Shown: positions 9,213-18,539, numbered from the stretch's first letter. The stretch is 38,984 bases of DNA from Treponema sp. (GCA_018385395.1 JAHBAD010000161.1:1-38984); one strand, 5' to 3'. Made by a program: numbers and translations. The notes: generated by a model from the sequence alone, not told the origin.

Positions 9213-10427
9213 ATGACAAAAATTTCGAAAAAAATCGGGGCCATTTTAATTTTAAGCCTTACAGCAGCAGGGGCTTTTTCTGAAGGTGTTTTATTCCGCT
9301 TCAAACACAATAAAGGAGATTCAGCAAGCTACGTTTCAACAGTAAATGAAGAAGTCCTGATGAACGGAAAATTCAACCATAAAGCCGTGATTGTGAACCG
9401 CATTTCAAGTCAGATTAAGGATGTGCTGGATGATGGAACAGCAGTAATCCATGCAACCTATATGACTTCTGAAGAATCCGAATCCATGTACCAGAATATC
9501 CAATGGGGAGAAGATTTCGAAAGCAACTTCTACCGTCACACTAACGGAGAAATGGAAATTGATGATGACTATTTCATGCCCACCGTAAGAAATGTGCCGG
9601 TTTTTCCAGATTACCCGGTTAATATCGATGAAAGCTGGAGCGCAGAAGGCCATGAAGCAGAAGATTTACGTAACACATTCGGAATCGAAAAACCATATAA
9701 AATCCCGTTTACTGCAAAATACCGGTATCTCAGAGACGAAGAAACTGAAAGCGGAAAAATTCTTAATGTCATAAGCGTGAATTACACTTTTTATTATGAA
9801 AGTCCTTCCCCATATATCGAAAACCTGAACATGCCCTGCTCAACAATGGGCAATTCATCTGAAATTATTTACTGGGACAACGAAAAAGGCATAATCGACC
9901 ATTACAACGAGGATTTTAAAATCATAATCGAAACCTACGCAGGCGATATTTTCACATTCCGGGGAAGATCCGGAGCCGAGGTTACTGAATTCAAAAGTGT
10001 TAATACCGAAGCAAACTTAAAACTTATTGAAGAAACAGTAAGTAATCTGGCAATTGAAGATGTATCCGTAAAAAAGAGCGAAAAAGGCCTTACAATCAGC
10101 ATCGAAAATATCCAGTTTGAGCCTGATTCCGCAAAACTTATGGCTTCCGAAAAAGAAAAACTTAATAAAATCGCCTCAATTCTGACACAATTCAATAACG
10201 ATCTTCTTGTTACAGGACATTGTGCTGAACGCGGGACAGCAAGAGCAAGAAAGCAGCTTTCAGAAGAACGGGCAGATGCTGTTGCAAATTATCTGAAAGG
10301 ATTAAAAGTAAGAGACAGAAATCATATATTTACTTTAGGGAAAGGTTCAAACGAACCGATTGCATCAAACGCCACAGAAGAAGGCAGAATGAAGAACCGG
10401 CGGGTAGAAATTACAATTTTAGACTAA
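9213..10427 (+). CDS. OmpA-family outer membrane/peptidoglycan-associated protein
   Basis: Signal peptide; C-terminal OmpA motif IQFEPDSAKLMASEKEKLNKIASIL...VTGHCAERGTARARKQLSEERADAVANYL...NRRVEITI. Confidence 0.88.
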   Translation: MTKISKKIGAILILSLTAAGAFSEGVLFRFKHNKGDSASYVSTVNEEVLMNGKFNHKAVIVNRISSQIKDVLDDGTAVIHATYMTSEESESMYQNIQWGEDFESNFYRHTNGEMEIDDDYFMPTVRNVPVFPDYPVNIDESWSAEGHEAEDLRNTFGIEKPYKIPFTAKYRYLRDEETESGKILNVISVNYTFYYESPSPYIENLNMPCSTMGNSSEIIYWDNEKGIIDHYNEDFKIIIETYAGDIFTFRGRSGAEVTEFKSVNTEANLKLIEETVSNLAIEDVSVKKSEKGLTISIENIQFEPDSAKLMASEKEKLNKIASILTQFNNDLLVTGHCAERGTARARKQLSEERADAVANYLKGLKVRDRNHIFTLGKGSNEPIASNATEEGRMKNRRVEITILD

Positions 10428-10448
10428 TTACAAGCTTCGATTAATAAA

Positions 10449-11099
10449 TTAATTATTGCGTGTCCATTCAATAGCCATCTGACGGAGTTCGGCAGATGAT
10501 GCACAATGAAGTTTCACTTTGATATTTTCTTTATGAGTATCAATTGTTTTAATTGAAAGATTAAGTTTCGAAGCAATTTCAACAGTTCCAAGACCTTTTC
10601 CAATAAGCGAGAAGATCTGAAGCTGGCGGTCAGAAAGATTGGAAACAGAAGAAAGTGTATCTTCAACTTCCATTTCTTTTCCTGAATTAAAATCCTCTAT
10701 TCTTGCTTTTTCTTTATCACTAAGATAGATTTTACCATCCACAACGGTACGAATAGCATTGATTACCGAAGTTTCGGCTTCTGCTTTCATTATGTACCCC
10801 TTTGCGCCTGCCTTAAGAGCACGTTCAGCATAATAACGTTCATCATGCATAGAAAGTACAAGTACTGTAGTCCTTGGAGAATAAATCAGGATATCTTTAA
10901 TGAGATCAAGCCCATCTTCCTGACCAAGATTCAGATCAACAATGGCAAGATTAGGTGTATATTTCTGAATAGTATCCAGAGCTTCATTACGATTCTGAGC
11001 CATTGCCACTACTTTATATTCTTTCTGGGTTTCTATAAGCTGTGCAAGCCCGCGTGAGAAAAGCGGATGATCATCGATGATTAATACTGTAATAGGCAT
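10449..11099 (-). CDS. NarL/FixJ (LuxR-type) DNA-binding response regulator
   Basis: REC domain TVLIIDDHPLFSRGLAQLIE...LAIVDLNLGQEDGLDLI...; C-terminal HTH LSDRQLQIFSLIGKGLGTVEIASKLNLSIKTIDTHKENIKVKL. Confidence 0.95.
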   Translation of the reverse strand: MPITVLIIDDHPLFSRGLAQLIETQKEYKVVAMAQNRNEALDTIQKYTPNLAIVDLNLGQEDGLDLIKDILIYSPRTTVLVLSMHDERYYAERALKAGAKGYIMKAEAETSVINAIRTVVDGKIYLSDKEKARIEDFNSGKEMEVEDTLSSVSNLSDRQLQIFSLIGKGLGTVEIASKLNLSIKTIDTHKENIKVKLHCASSAELRQMAIEWTRNN

Positions 11100-11181
11100 G
11101 TTTTTATAATAACATAAAAAATTATTTGGTGATATAATATTTTAAAATTTTATAAGAAATTTCCCCTAAGAGTGAAAAAAA

Positions 11182-13278
11182 TTGAAAGAAAAAATCAAAC
11201 TTGCACTGGTATTAAATATCCTTGATGAGGAATACCAGACATCTGTTTTCGCCGGCATAAAAAAACGTGCAAAAGAACTGAATGTCGAAATTGTTTGTCT
11301 TCAGCATGAAAATGCAATGATTTATGAAAACACACTCATAACAAAACTTCCTGAATACAATTTCTTTGATGTTGACGGAATTATTCTCCTTACCTCTGTT
11401 TTTTCTGAAAGTCTTACCCTTCAAAGTGCAGAATCCATAAAAAATCTCTGGCCTGATATTCCAATAATTTCTGTAGGTCAGCAGATTGACGGCCTTCCGT
11501 CTCTTGCAATCCGGTCAAAAAACGCTATGGAGAAGCTTACAAAGCATCTTATTACTCATCACAATTATAAAAAATTCCTTTATATTTCCGGAATTGAGGA
11601 ACACGTAGATTCTAAGGAAAGAAAAGAAATCTTTGAAAATATCATTCTAAAACACATGAAAAAAGACCCTGATCTCACATACGAATGTATTTCAGGAGAT
11701 TTTTCAGAAGCAATCGCCCGGCAGCGGCTTTCTGCATATGTTGATTCCCATAAAAACAAACCGGCAGACGTTATCGTTTGCGCCAACGACAATATGGCTC
11801 TTGGTGTAAATAAATTCTTGAAATCTCAAACCACAAAACACCCCTGGAGTCACTGTGCTGTTACAGGCTTTGATGATATTCCTCAATCCGAAATTGAAAT
11901 TCCGGCTTTTACAACCGTACGGCAGCCTTTACGTGAAATGGGTGAAAAAGCGGTGGATATTATGCTTGATCACCTGGCAGGAAAAGAAACAGACCCCATG
12001 AGTTATATTGAATCAAAACTTATTTTACGTGAATCATGCGGATGTAAAAGAAAAACTGAAAAATCGAAAACATATTCAGTTAAGCAACTTACAAACATCC
12101 AGCGAAAATTCTTCCAGTCAGAACATTTTCTGCGTCAAATGAGTCACTTTGCACAGCAGCTGAACTCCTGCAACCAGGAAGACGGACTCATGTACACTCT
12201 GGATACTAACCTTGCCATTCTTGGAATCAATGACTTTGCACTTTACTCGTTCCCAAATCAATTTTATGAAGAAACACCTGTTTCCAGAAACACTCTAAAA
12301 GCACATGAACTATTCTTGAGAAAAAACGGTGAACGTGTGACCCGCTACGGAAAAATAAAAACTGACACTCTGGTAAACTTCATTAAAAACATTTCTGAGT
12401 CATCTGGCCCAACTATTATCGTAAAACTCCTCAGGACTTCAAACGGCGTTATCGGCTGCCTTATTTATGACGGACCGCAGATTATTCATCCGTACATCTG
12501 TTCAATTTCTACAAATATTGCCCAGACTATTTTCCGTCTTCAGACAAATGCTCAGAAGCAGAAATATTCCAAACAACTTGAAAAAGCAGTTGAAAAACGT
12601 ACCCGAGAACTTATAGAAGAAAATAACAGACGAATTGAAGTAGAAGCAGAAGTCTTAAAAATTTCAGAAATGGAAAGACATAGATTCAGTACAGATCTCC
12701 ATGATGATATATGCCAGCGCCTTGCAGGACTTGCAATGTTATGCCGCTGTTATTCAACCTCTGAAAAGCCAATAAACCGGGAACAAATGGTTGAGCTTAC
12801 GGAACTGATTACAGAAACTCTGCAGACAACCCGACAGTATGCTCATAACTCTTTCCCTGTAGAACTTGATTCCCTTGGTATGAAAGACAGTTTGAGTAAC
12901 CTGTGCAACACATTCCAGAATCAGGCGAAATATCCTTGTACCTACGAATGGAATCTTCCGGAGGACAAAATATTTACCCGTCCACAAGCAATCAATATTT
13001 TCCGGATTATTCAGGAAGCATTACAGAATGTTCTCAAACATGCAAAAGCTACAGAAGTAAAAGTTCAGATTTATACTTCACATAAAAATGTTTTTGTTAA
13101 AATAATTGATAACGGAAAAGGACTTTCCCCTTCTTCCCAAAAGAAGGACGGAATCGGAATGAAATCCATGCAGTACCGGGCAGACCAGATTGGGGCAAAC
13201 TTTACCATAAAACCAAATGTTCCGTCGGGAACAGTAATTGAACTTTCTCTCGAAGAAAAAAAACTCGAATCATTTTGA
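11182..13278 (+). CDS. cytoplasmic hybrid: LacI/PBP1-type ligand-binding domain + GAF-like middle region + HisKA_3/HATPase histidine kinase
   Basis: N-terminus starts directly in the periplasmic-binding-like fold (IKLALVLNILDEEYQTSVFAGIKKRAKEL...AVTGFDDIPQSEIEIPAFTTVRQPLREMGEKAVDIML...ILRESCG) with no HTH, TM or signal peptide; then EMERHRFSTDLHDDICQRLAGLAMLCRC and IIQEALQNVLKHAKATEVKVQI...IDNGKGLSP...GIGMKSMQYRADQIG. Start appears to be TTG. Confidence 0.9.
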   Translation: MKEKIKLALVLNILDEEYQTSVFAGIKKRAKELNVEIVCLQHENAMIYENTLITKLPEYNFFDVDGIILLTSVFSESLTLQSAESIKNLWPDIPIISVGQQIDGLPSLAIRSKNAMEKLTKHLITHHNYKKFLYISGIEEHVDSKERKEIFENIILKHMKKDPDLTYECISGDFSEAIARQRLSAYVDSHKNKPADVIVCANDNMALGVNKFLKSQTTKHPWSHCAVTGFDDIPQSEIEIPAFTTVRQPLREMGEKAVDIMLDHLAGKETDPMSYIESKLILRESCGCKRKTEKSKTYSVKQLTNIQRKFFQSEHFLRQMSHFAQQLNSCNQEDGLMYTLDTNLAILGINDFALYSFPNQFYEETPVSRNTLKAHELFLRKNGERVTRYGKIKTDTLVNFIKNISESSGPTIIVKLLRTSNGVIGCLIYDGPQIIHPYICSISTNIAQTIFRLQTNAQKQKYSKQLEKAVEKRTRELIEENNRRIEVEAEVLKISEMERHRFSTDLHDDICQRLAGLAMLCRCYSTSEKPINREQMVELTELITETLQTTRQYAHNSFPVELDSLGMKDSLSNLCNTFQNQAKYPCTYEWNLPEDKIFTRPQAINIFRIIQEALQNVLKHAKATEVKVQIYTSHKNVFVKIIDNGKGLSPSSQKKDGIGMKSMQYRADQIGANFTIKPNVPSGTVIELSLEEKKLESF

Positions 13279-13289
13279 TTCATTTTGAT

Positions 13290-13907
13290 TCAGTCTTCGG
13301 GTAAAGTTCCATTATTTTTAATTAAAAGATGGGTTATCTTATAAGAAAAGCCCTGCTGAATCATTGAAGCAATCAGTTTTTCACCGGTTTTTCCTTTTCT
13401 CAAAAGTTTTGAATAACAGCGGATAGCAATCTCATTTTCATCATTTTCGGAAAAAAATTCATCAAGTGCCTTATTTGAAATCTCTTTAGAAATACCCCGT
13501 CCTAAAAGTTCTGAAAGAAGTCTTCCACGCCCTTCTGCGTGGTTTATCTTCCTGGTGTTAAGCCAGGATCTGCAGTAACGTTCATCAGAAAGATAATTAA
13601 CAGATTCAAGGTAGTCCAGGGCACGGATAATGTACTCCCGCTCATAACCTTTATCTTGAAGTTTTTTCAAAAGACCTGTTCGTGACTGTTCGCTCCGCGA
13701 AAGATAATCAACCGCTTTACATTCACAAGCCGTAACAAGACCAGCATCAAGTATTTCCTGGCTTTGCGTTTCGTCAAAGGAATCGTTCATAAGGAAATCT
13801 TCTTTGGATAAAGAGACAAGATACTCAAGGCGGATAAAGAAAGAACCGTCTGTGGATGAGATTTTGTAAAGACCTGAAGCTGTTACTTCTCTGGACAAGA
13901 TTTCCAT
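13290..13907 (-). CDS. recX: regulatory protein RecX
   Basis: 205 aa; typical RecX repeats AVDYLSRSEQSRTGLLKKLQDKGYEREYIIRALDYLESVNYLSDERYCRSWLNTR...GRGRLLSELLGRGIS. Confidence 0.88.
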   Translation of the reverse strand: MEILSREVTASGLYKISSTDGSFFIRLEYLVSLSKEDFLMNDSFDETQSQEILDAGLVTACECKAVDYLSRSEQSRTGLLKKLQDKGYEREYIIRALDYLESVNYLSDERYCRSWLNTRKINHAEGRGRLLSELLGRGISKEISNKALDEFFSENDENEIAIRCYSKLLRKGKTGEKLIASMIQQGFSYKITHLLIKNNGTLPED

Positions 13908-13920
13908 AAATTAAATATAC

Positions 13921-13962
13921 AAAAAAAAATCCGCATCGTCTGTAAACAGAACAACGCGGATT
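13921..13962 (-). terminator. intrinsic terminator downstream of rpsI
   Basis: Minus strand AATCCGC...GTTCTG-ttta-CAGAC...GCGGATT followed by T8; a second perfect hairpin (TTTTATGCAG-N6-CTGCATAAAA, 13966-13991) precedes it. Confidence 0.75.
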
Positions 13963-14004
13963 GTATTTTATGCAGCCGAAACTGCATAAAAGGAAGTCCA
14001 AAAA

Positions 14005-14394
14005 CTAACGTTTTGAGAACTGGAAGCGGCGACGAGCACCTTTCTGTCCGTACTTCTTACGTTCAACCATACGAGAGTCACGAGTAAGATATCCGTTAGC
14101 TTTAAGAGCTGTACGTGCATCTGGATCGTACTGTGTGAGGGCACGTGAAATACCGTGCAGACAAGCAGCTGCCTGTCCGTTCATACCACCACCACATACG
14201 TTGATGAGGATGTCATATTTGTTTTCAGAAGCTGTTGCCTGAAGTGGCTGACGAAGAACCTGTACCTGTTCATCAGAGAAGTATTCTTTTACGTCTTTAC
14301 CGTTTACAACGATTTTTCCTGAACCTTCGCGGAGGAATACGCGAGCTACAGCTGTCTTTCTTCTACCTGTACCGATTGCAATATTTTTTACCAT
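14005..14394 (-). CDS. rpsI: 30S ribosomal protein S9
   Basis: [25 protein letters not shown]...[45 protein letters not shown]. Confidence 0.99.
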   Translation of the reverse strand: MVKNIAIGTGRRKTAVARVFLREGSGKIVVNGKDVKEYFSDEQVQVLRQPLQATASENKYDILINVCGGGMNGQAAACLHGISRALTQYDPDARTALKANGYLTRDSRMVERKKYGQKGARRRFQFSKR

Positions 14395-14407
14395 AACAAA
14401 CTCCTAA

Positions 14408-14836
14408 TTACACTTCCAGTGGCTGTGGATTCTGTGCTGCATGTGGATGATCAGCGCCAGCGTAAATCTTTACGTTGTCCATCATAGCGCGTCCAAGACG
14501 TCCGTGTGGAAGCATACCGGCGATAGCCAGTTTAAGTGGATCACCAGGGTGTTTTTCATTCAGTTTTTCAAATGTCTGTGAGCGGAGTCCGCCAACGAAA
14601 CCTGTGTGGTGGTAGTAAATTTTCTTTGTTTCTTTACCGCCAGTAACAGCAACTTTGTCAGCATTGATAACTACAACAAAATCACCACAGTTCTGGTTTT
14701 TAGCGAATGTTACTTTGTCTTTTCCGCGAACGATGGCAGCAACTTTAGCTGCTACGCGTCCCATTGGTTTTCCGGCTGCGTCGATAACATACCATTTGCG
14801 AGCCTGTTCGTATTCTTTAACGAAAATGGTTTTCAT
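14408..14836 (-). CDS. rplM: 50S ribosomal protein L13
   Basis: WYVIDAAGKPMGRVAAKVAAIVRGKDKVTFAKNQNCGDFVVVINADKVAVTGGKETKKIYYHHTGFVGG. Confidence 0.99.
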   Translation of the reverse strand: MKTIFVKEYEQARKWYVIDAAGKPMGRVAAKVAAIVRGKDKVTFAKNQNCGDFVVVINADKVAVTGGKETKKIYYHHTGFVGGLRSQTFEKLNEKHPGDPLKLAIAGMLPHGRLGRAMMDNVKIYAGADHPHAAQNPQPLEV

Positions 14837-14955
14837 GATATACCTTTATCCCTATAAATTAATTGGTAAATTGTTTTTGCAACTCCGAACCTTTGCATCT
14901 GATTCTTTGTCGCTTAATCTGCGATGAGCATTCGCAAATTAATACGGGGTAATAA

Positions 14956-14985
14956 AATATATAATTTTTTTATGGTTTATGTCAA
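14956..14985 (-). promoter_or_regulatory. putative sigma-70 promoter for rplM-rpsI
   Basis: Minus strand TTGACA (14980-14985), 18-nt spacer, TATATT (14956-14961). Confidence 0.6.
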
Positions 14986-15228
14986 TCACTCAGAAGCTGT
15001 TTTCTGTGCTTCTGCTTTTTCAGAAAGTTCTTCTTTCTTTGCTTCACGCTTGTCTTTAATGTCTGCTGCACCAATAAAAAGACAAACAAGACCGATAAAA
15101 GCTGCAAGAACAGGAAGACTTCCTTTAAGGAAATTGATTACATCTGCACCCCAGTTAAGCGGACAGGCAGGAAGAACTGCAAATACTGTAAAAGCAATAA
15201 AAATAATTCCAACGATTAAAGCAAACAT
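14986..15228 (-). CDS. small hypothetical membrane protein (two TM helices)
   Basis: 80 aa; MFALIVGIIFIAFTVFAVLPACPLNWGADVINFLKGSLPVLAAFIGLVCLFIGAADIKDK; RBS-like aggag before the ATG. Confidence 0.7.
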   Translation of the reverse strand: MFALIVGIIFIAFTVFAVLPACPLNWGADVINFLKGSLPVLAAFIGLVCLFIGAADIKDKREAKKEELSEKAEAQKTASE

Positions 15229-15286
15229 AAAATTCTCCTAAGAATAATGATTTTTATATTGTAAAATGGAAACTGATAATTGTAAA

Positions 15287-16048
15287 TTATCTGACAGCTA
15301 CTCCGCTTTTACGAAGATCATCTTTAATTCCACCAACAGTATACCCCATTGAGTGAACCATGGAAGCAATAAGAGCTGCATCAGCTTTTCCTTCTTTAAG
15401 AACATGAGCCAGGTGCTGAGGTGTACCTCCTCCTCCTGAAGCAATAACAGGAACAGGAACATTTTCAGCAATCATTCTTGTAAGTTCAATGTCATAACCT
15501 GTTCTCATACCGTCTGCATCCATTGAGTTCAGAACAATTTCACCGGCTCCAAGTTCAACGCCTTTTTTTGCCCATTCAAGAGCATCAAGACCTGTATCTA
15601 CACGTCCACCGTGAATGGTTGTTCCATATCCGCTTGGCTTTGAAGGATCTTTTCTTACATCCATACCAAGAACAATACACTGGTTTCCAAAAATTCTTGC
15701 CCCTTCTGTAATAAGCTGAGGATTTTTTACAGCAGGACTGTTCAAAGAAACTTTTTCTGCCCCTGCAAGAATTGTATCCCTGATGTCCTCAATTGTATTG
15801 ATTCCCCCACCTACACAGAAGGGAATGAAAACCTGAGAAGCAACTTTTGAAATAAGATCGAGAATAGGTCCTCGACCACGGGCAGAAGCAATGATATCGT
15901 AAAATACCAGTTCATCAACTCCCTGGCGGTAATATTCTGCAGCCATTTCTACAGGGTCGCCGATATCAACGTTATTCTGAAATTTTACACCTTTTGTTGT
16001 ACGTCCGTCCTTTACATCAAGACAGACAATAACTCTCTTTTTTAACAT
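15287..16048 (-). CDS. hisF: imidazole glycerol phosphate synthase subunit HisF
   Basis: [23 protein letters not shown]...[14 protein letters not shown]...[23 protein letters not shown]...[13 protein letters not shown] at 16048 has a GGAGGGG RBS. Confidence 0.95.
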   Translation of the reverse strand: MLKKRVIVCLDVKDGRTTKGVKFQNNVDIGDPVEMAAEYYRQGVDELVFYDIIASARGRGPILDLISKVASQVFIPFCVGGGINTIEDIRDTILAGAEKVSLNSPAVKNPQLITEGARIFGNQCIVLGMDVRKDPSKPSGYGTTIHGGRVDTGLDALEWAKKGVELGAGEIVLNSMDADGMRTGYDIELTRMIAENVPVPVIASGGGGTPQHLAHVLKEGKADAALIASMVHSMGYTVGGIKDDLRKSGVAVR

Positions 16049-16674
16049 GACTCCCCTCCACAAAAATTTTTAAGAATCTGGAGTCCAGGTTCGCCTGATT
16101 TTTCAGGATGGAACTGACATGCCACAATTTTTCCGTACTGAACAACAGCAGGAACCTGCACACCGTAATCTGCATAGGCTTTGATTACAGAATCATCTTC
16201 AGGACAAATTACGTAAGAATGAACAAAATAAAAATCAGAAGATTCAGGAACAGTATCCAAAATATAACTTCCACCGTTTTTACCAGTAAGGTTATTCCAT
16301 CCCATATGAGGAATTTTATTCACTTTCTTTTCTTCATCAGAAAAGAGATTATCAAAATGACGGATTTTTCCTTTTATGAGACCAAGACAAGGTGTATCCC
16401 CTTCTTCGGAATAATCAAAAATAATCTGACTTCCAAGACAGATTCCCATAAGAGGCTTTCCATCCAAGGCCCATTTTTTCAAAAATACATCAAAACCTGT
16501 TTCTTTCAGCTGGTTCATAGCGTAGGCGGCATCACCAACTCCTGGAAAAATCAGTTTTTCACAATCTTTAAGGTCAGATGGATTTCTTGAACGAATGTAT
16601 TCAATTCCAAGACTTTTTAATGCACGTTCAACGCTTGTAATGTTTCCAGCGTTGTAATCAACAATTCCAATCAT
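16042..16674 (-). CDS. hisH: imidazole glycerol phosphate synthase subunit HisH (glutamine amidotransferase)
   Basis: MIGIVDYNAGNITSVERALKSLG...LIFPGVGDAAYAM...PLMGICLGSQIIFDYSEEG...ACQFHPEKSGEPGLQIL. Confidence 0.95.
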   Translation of the reverse strand: MIGIVDYNAGNITSVERALKSLGIEYIRSRNPSDLKDCEKLIFPGVGDAAYAMNQLKETGFDVFLKKWALDGKPLMGICLGSQIIFDYSEEGDTPCLGLIKGKIRHFDNLFSDEEKKVNKIPHMGWNNLTGKNGGSYILDTVPESSDFYFVHSYVICPEDDSVIKAYADYGVQVPAVVQYGKIVACQFHPEKSGEPGLQILKNFCGGESC

Positions 16675-16767
16675 GATTCGTATTATATCAGAAAGACTTT
16701 TTTTGGTAACGGTATTTTCTACAAAATATATTTGAAGTACATTGTTCGTTTTACCGATAAAAAAAAT

Positions 16768-17004
16768 ATGAATGATATTAAAAGTTTCTTTCCGCTTGTT
16801 TTTGGCGTACTCAAAGACTGGCGCGTAATTGCAACACTTATCGCTTTTTTTCTTGTTATTATGATTGCAGGGTTCATTGCAAATTACTCAAAGAAACCGC
16901 CTCGCCTGAAAAGTGAAAACCCCTTAAAAGCAGCCCCTGTTCAGGAAAACGAGGATGCTGAAGGCGGAGAAACAGATTCAGCAGAGGAAGAAACAGCAGA
17001 ATAA
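16768..17004 (+). CDS. small hypothetical single-TM protein with acidic tail
   Basis: MNDIKSFFPLVFGVLKDWRVIATLIAFFLVIMIAGFIANYSKKPPRL...EENDAEGG-like acidic end; the longer TTG start at 16732 is less likely. Confidence 0.55.
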   Translation: MNDIKSFFPLVFGVLKDWRVIATLIAFFLVIMIAGFIANYSKKPPRLKSENPLKAAPVQENEDAEGGETDSAEEETAE

Positions 17005-18539
17005 CAGTTTTTCCATAAAAACTTATCTTTTTTTATTTTACCTCCGATTTCAAGATCCTGAACCACTTCCTGAACGTCAGCATGAGTCCAGATTTTCTTT
17101 CCAAGTTTATTTATAGAAATATTATTTAATTTTGTAAAAAGTTCCTCTTCAAGCAGCTCTTGCGTATAAAAATGTTTTCCATGTTTTACAAGACGGAATG
17201 CAATGTCATAATCTGCTTTGTAAGGTTTTATTTTTTCACCCCGTTTTAATGCTTCACGTTCATTGCATAAATCGCAGCCGGCACAGGAAGCTTTTTCAGC
17301 CCCAAGGGCATCCAGAAGAACCTGGCGGCGGCAGTCTTTTGTTTCTGCGAACTGACGAAGTGCGGCTTCGCGACTTCCTTCCGGGAAAGAGGATGTTTTC
17401 AATGAATCTTCCGGGCTCCAAAGAAGTATTGCCTTTGCAACACTTCCATCCCGTCCGCCTCTTCCTGCTTCCTGAATGTAGGCTTCTGCTGTCTGCGGCG
17501 GGTCAAGATGAACAACAGTATGAATATTCTTCTTATCGACTCCCATACCATAGGCACAAGTTGCACATAAAACCCCGTCTTCTGAATCGAAAAACCATTT
17601 TTCAATTTTTTCTTTTTCACTTTTATCAAGGCCGGCATGATAAAATCTTGAAAAATCCTGTCCGAAACATGCATTCAGTTCACGGCTCATTTCTTCCGTT
17701 CTGTTCCGGGTTCCGCAGAATATGATTAAAGGTCTTTCTTCTTTTTGGGTTAAAAAAAGAGCTTCTTTTTTTTTTGCCGCTGCCCGTTTTACAAAATAAT
17801 GAATATTAGGCCTGTCAGATTCACTTCTTACAACATGCGCTTCTCCTCCAAAAAGAATTTCAGAAATTCTGGATAAAACCGATGGAGAGGCTGTCGCCGT
17901 GAAAGCGGTTATTACAGGAGGATTCAAATCAGAAAGGATTTCACCAAGCTTAAGGTAAGAAGGACGAAAACTGTCACCCCATTCACTTACACAATGTGCT
18001 TCATCAATAGCAACATGACTTATTCCCAGAGCCTTTATTTTATCCAGAAGATCCTTACTTTGAAGTACTTCAGGATTAGCAATTATGACTTTTGCCTGTC
18101 CTGACTTCAGCTTTTCAAAACTTTCATTCCGCTCTTCTTCGCTCTGACCGCCGCGAAACATTACAGCCTGAAGTGAACCTTCTGTCATGCGGCGGTGCTG
18201 GTCGGTCATAAGAGCTAAAAGCGGATAAATAACAAGAGTAATTCCGGGAAGCACAACTGCGGGAACAAGAAAGCAGAGAGATTTTCCGGCTCCTGTTGGA
18301 AGAAGAACAATCTGTTTTCCCTTAAGAAATGAATCTTCGTTTTCAAAAGGATCCTGTTTAATTTCCTGTTTTACTGATTCAGGAAGTTCCACGCGGATAT
18401 CAAAGGCTTCAAGAATATTGGCAATGACCATTCTCTGCCATGGGAAAAGATATTTTATTCCGAAATTTTTGAAAGCGGTTCCTGCCACAAGATCATTTTC
18501 GTAATCCACATCATCTGCACTGTATTCTTCTTTTGTCAT
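16941..18539 (-). CDS. recQ: RecQ-family ATP-dependent DNA helicase
   Basis: LLPTGAGKSLCFLVPA, AIDEAHCVSEWGDSFRPSYLKLGE, TATASPSV, QEAGRGGRDG, Zn-binding CRRQVLLDALG...CAGCDLC. Confidence 0.93.
   Translation of the reverse strand: MTKEEYSADDVDYENDLVAGTAFKNFGIKYLFPWQRMVIANILEAFDIRVELPESVKQEIKQDPFENEDSFLKGKQIVLLPTGAGKSLCFLVPAVVLPGITLVIYPLLALMTDQHRRMTEGSLQAVMFRGGQSEEERNESFEKLKSGQAKVIIANPEVLQSKDLLDKIKALGISHVAIDEAHCVSEWGDSFRPSYLKLGEILSDLNPPVITAFTATASPSVLSRISEILFGGEAHVVRSESDRPNIHYFVKRAAAKKKEALFLTQKEERPLIIFCGTRNRTEEMSRELNACFGQDFSRFYHAGLDKSEKEKIEKWFFDSEDGVLCATCAYGMGVDKKNIHTVVHLDPPQTAEAYIQEAGRGGRDGSVAKAILLWSPEDSLKTSSFPEGSREAALRQFAETKDCRRQVLLDALGAEKASCAGCDLCNEREALKRGEKIKPYKADYDIAFRLVKHGKHFYTQELLEEELFTKLNNISINKLGKKIWTHADVQEVVQDLEIGGKIKKDKFLWKNCYSAVSSSAESVSPPSASSFS

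Noticed and set aside
14924-15241. Plus-strand ORF antisense to the 80-aa membrane protein
   Set aside because: The minus-strand ORF has a better RBS and a sensible TM protein; the plus ORF looks like a shadow.
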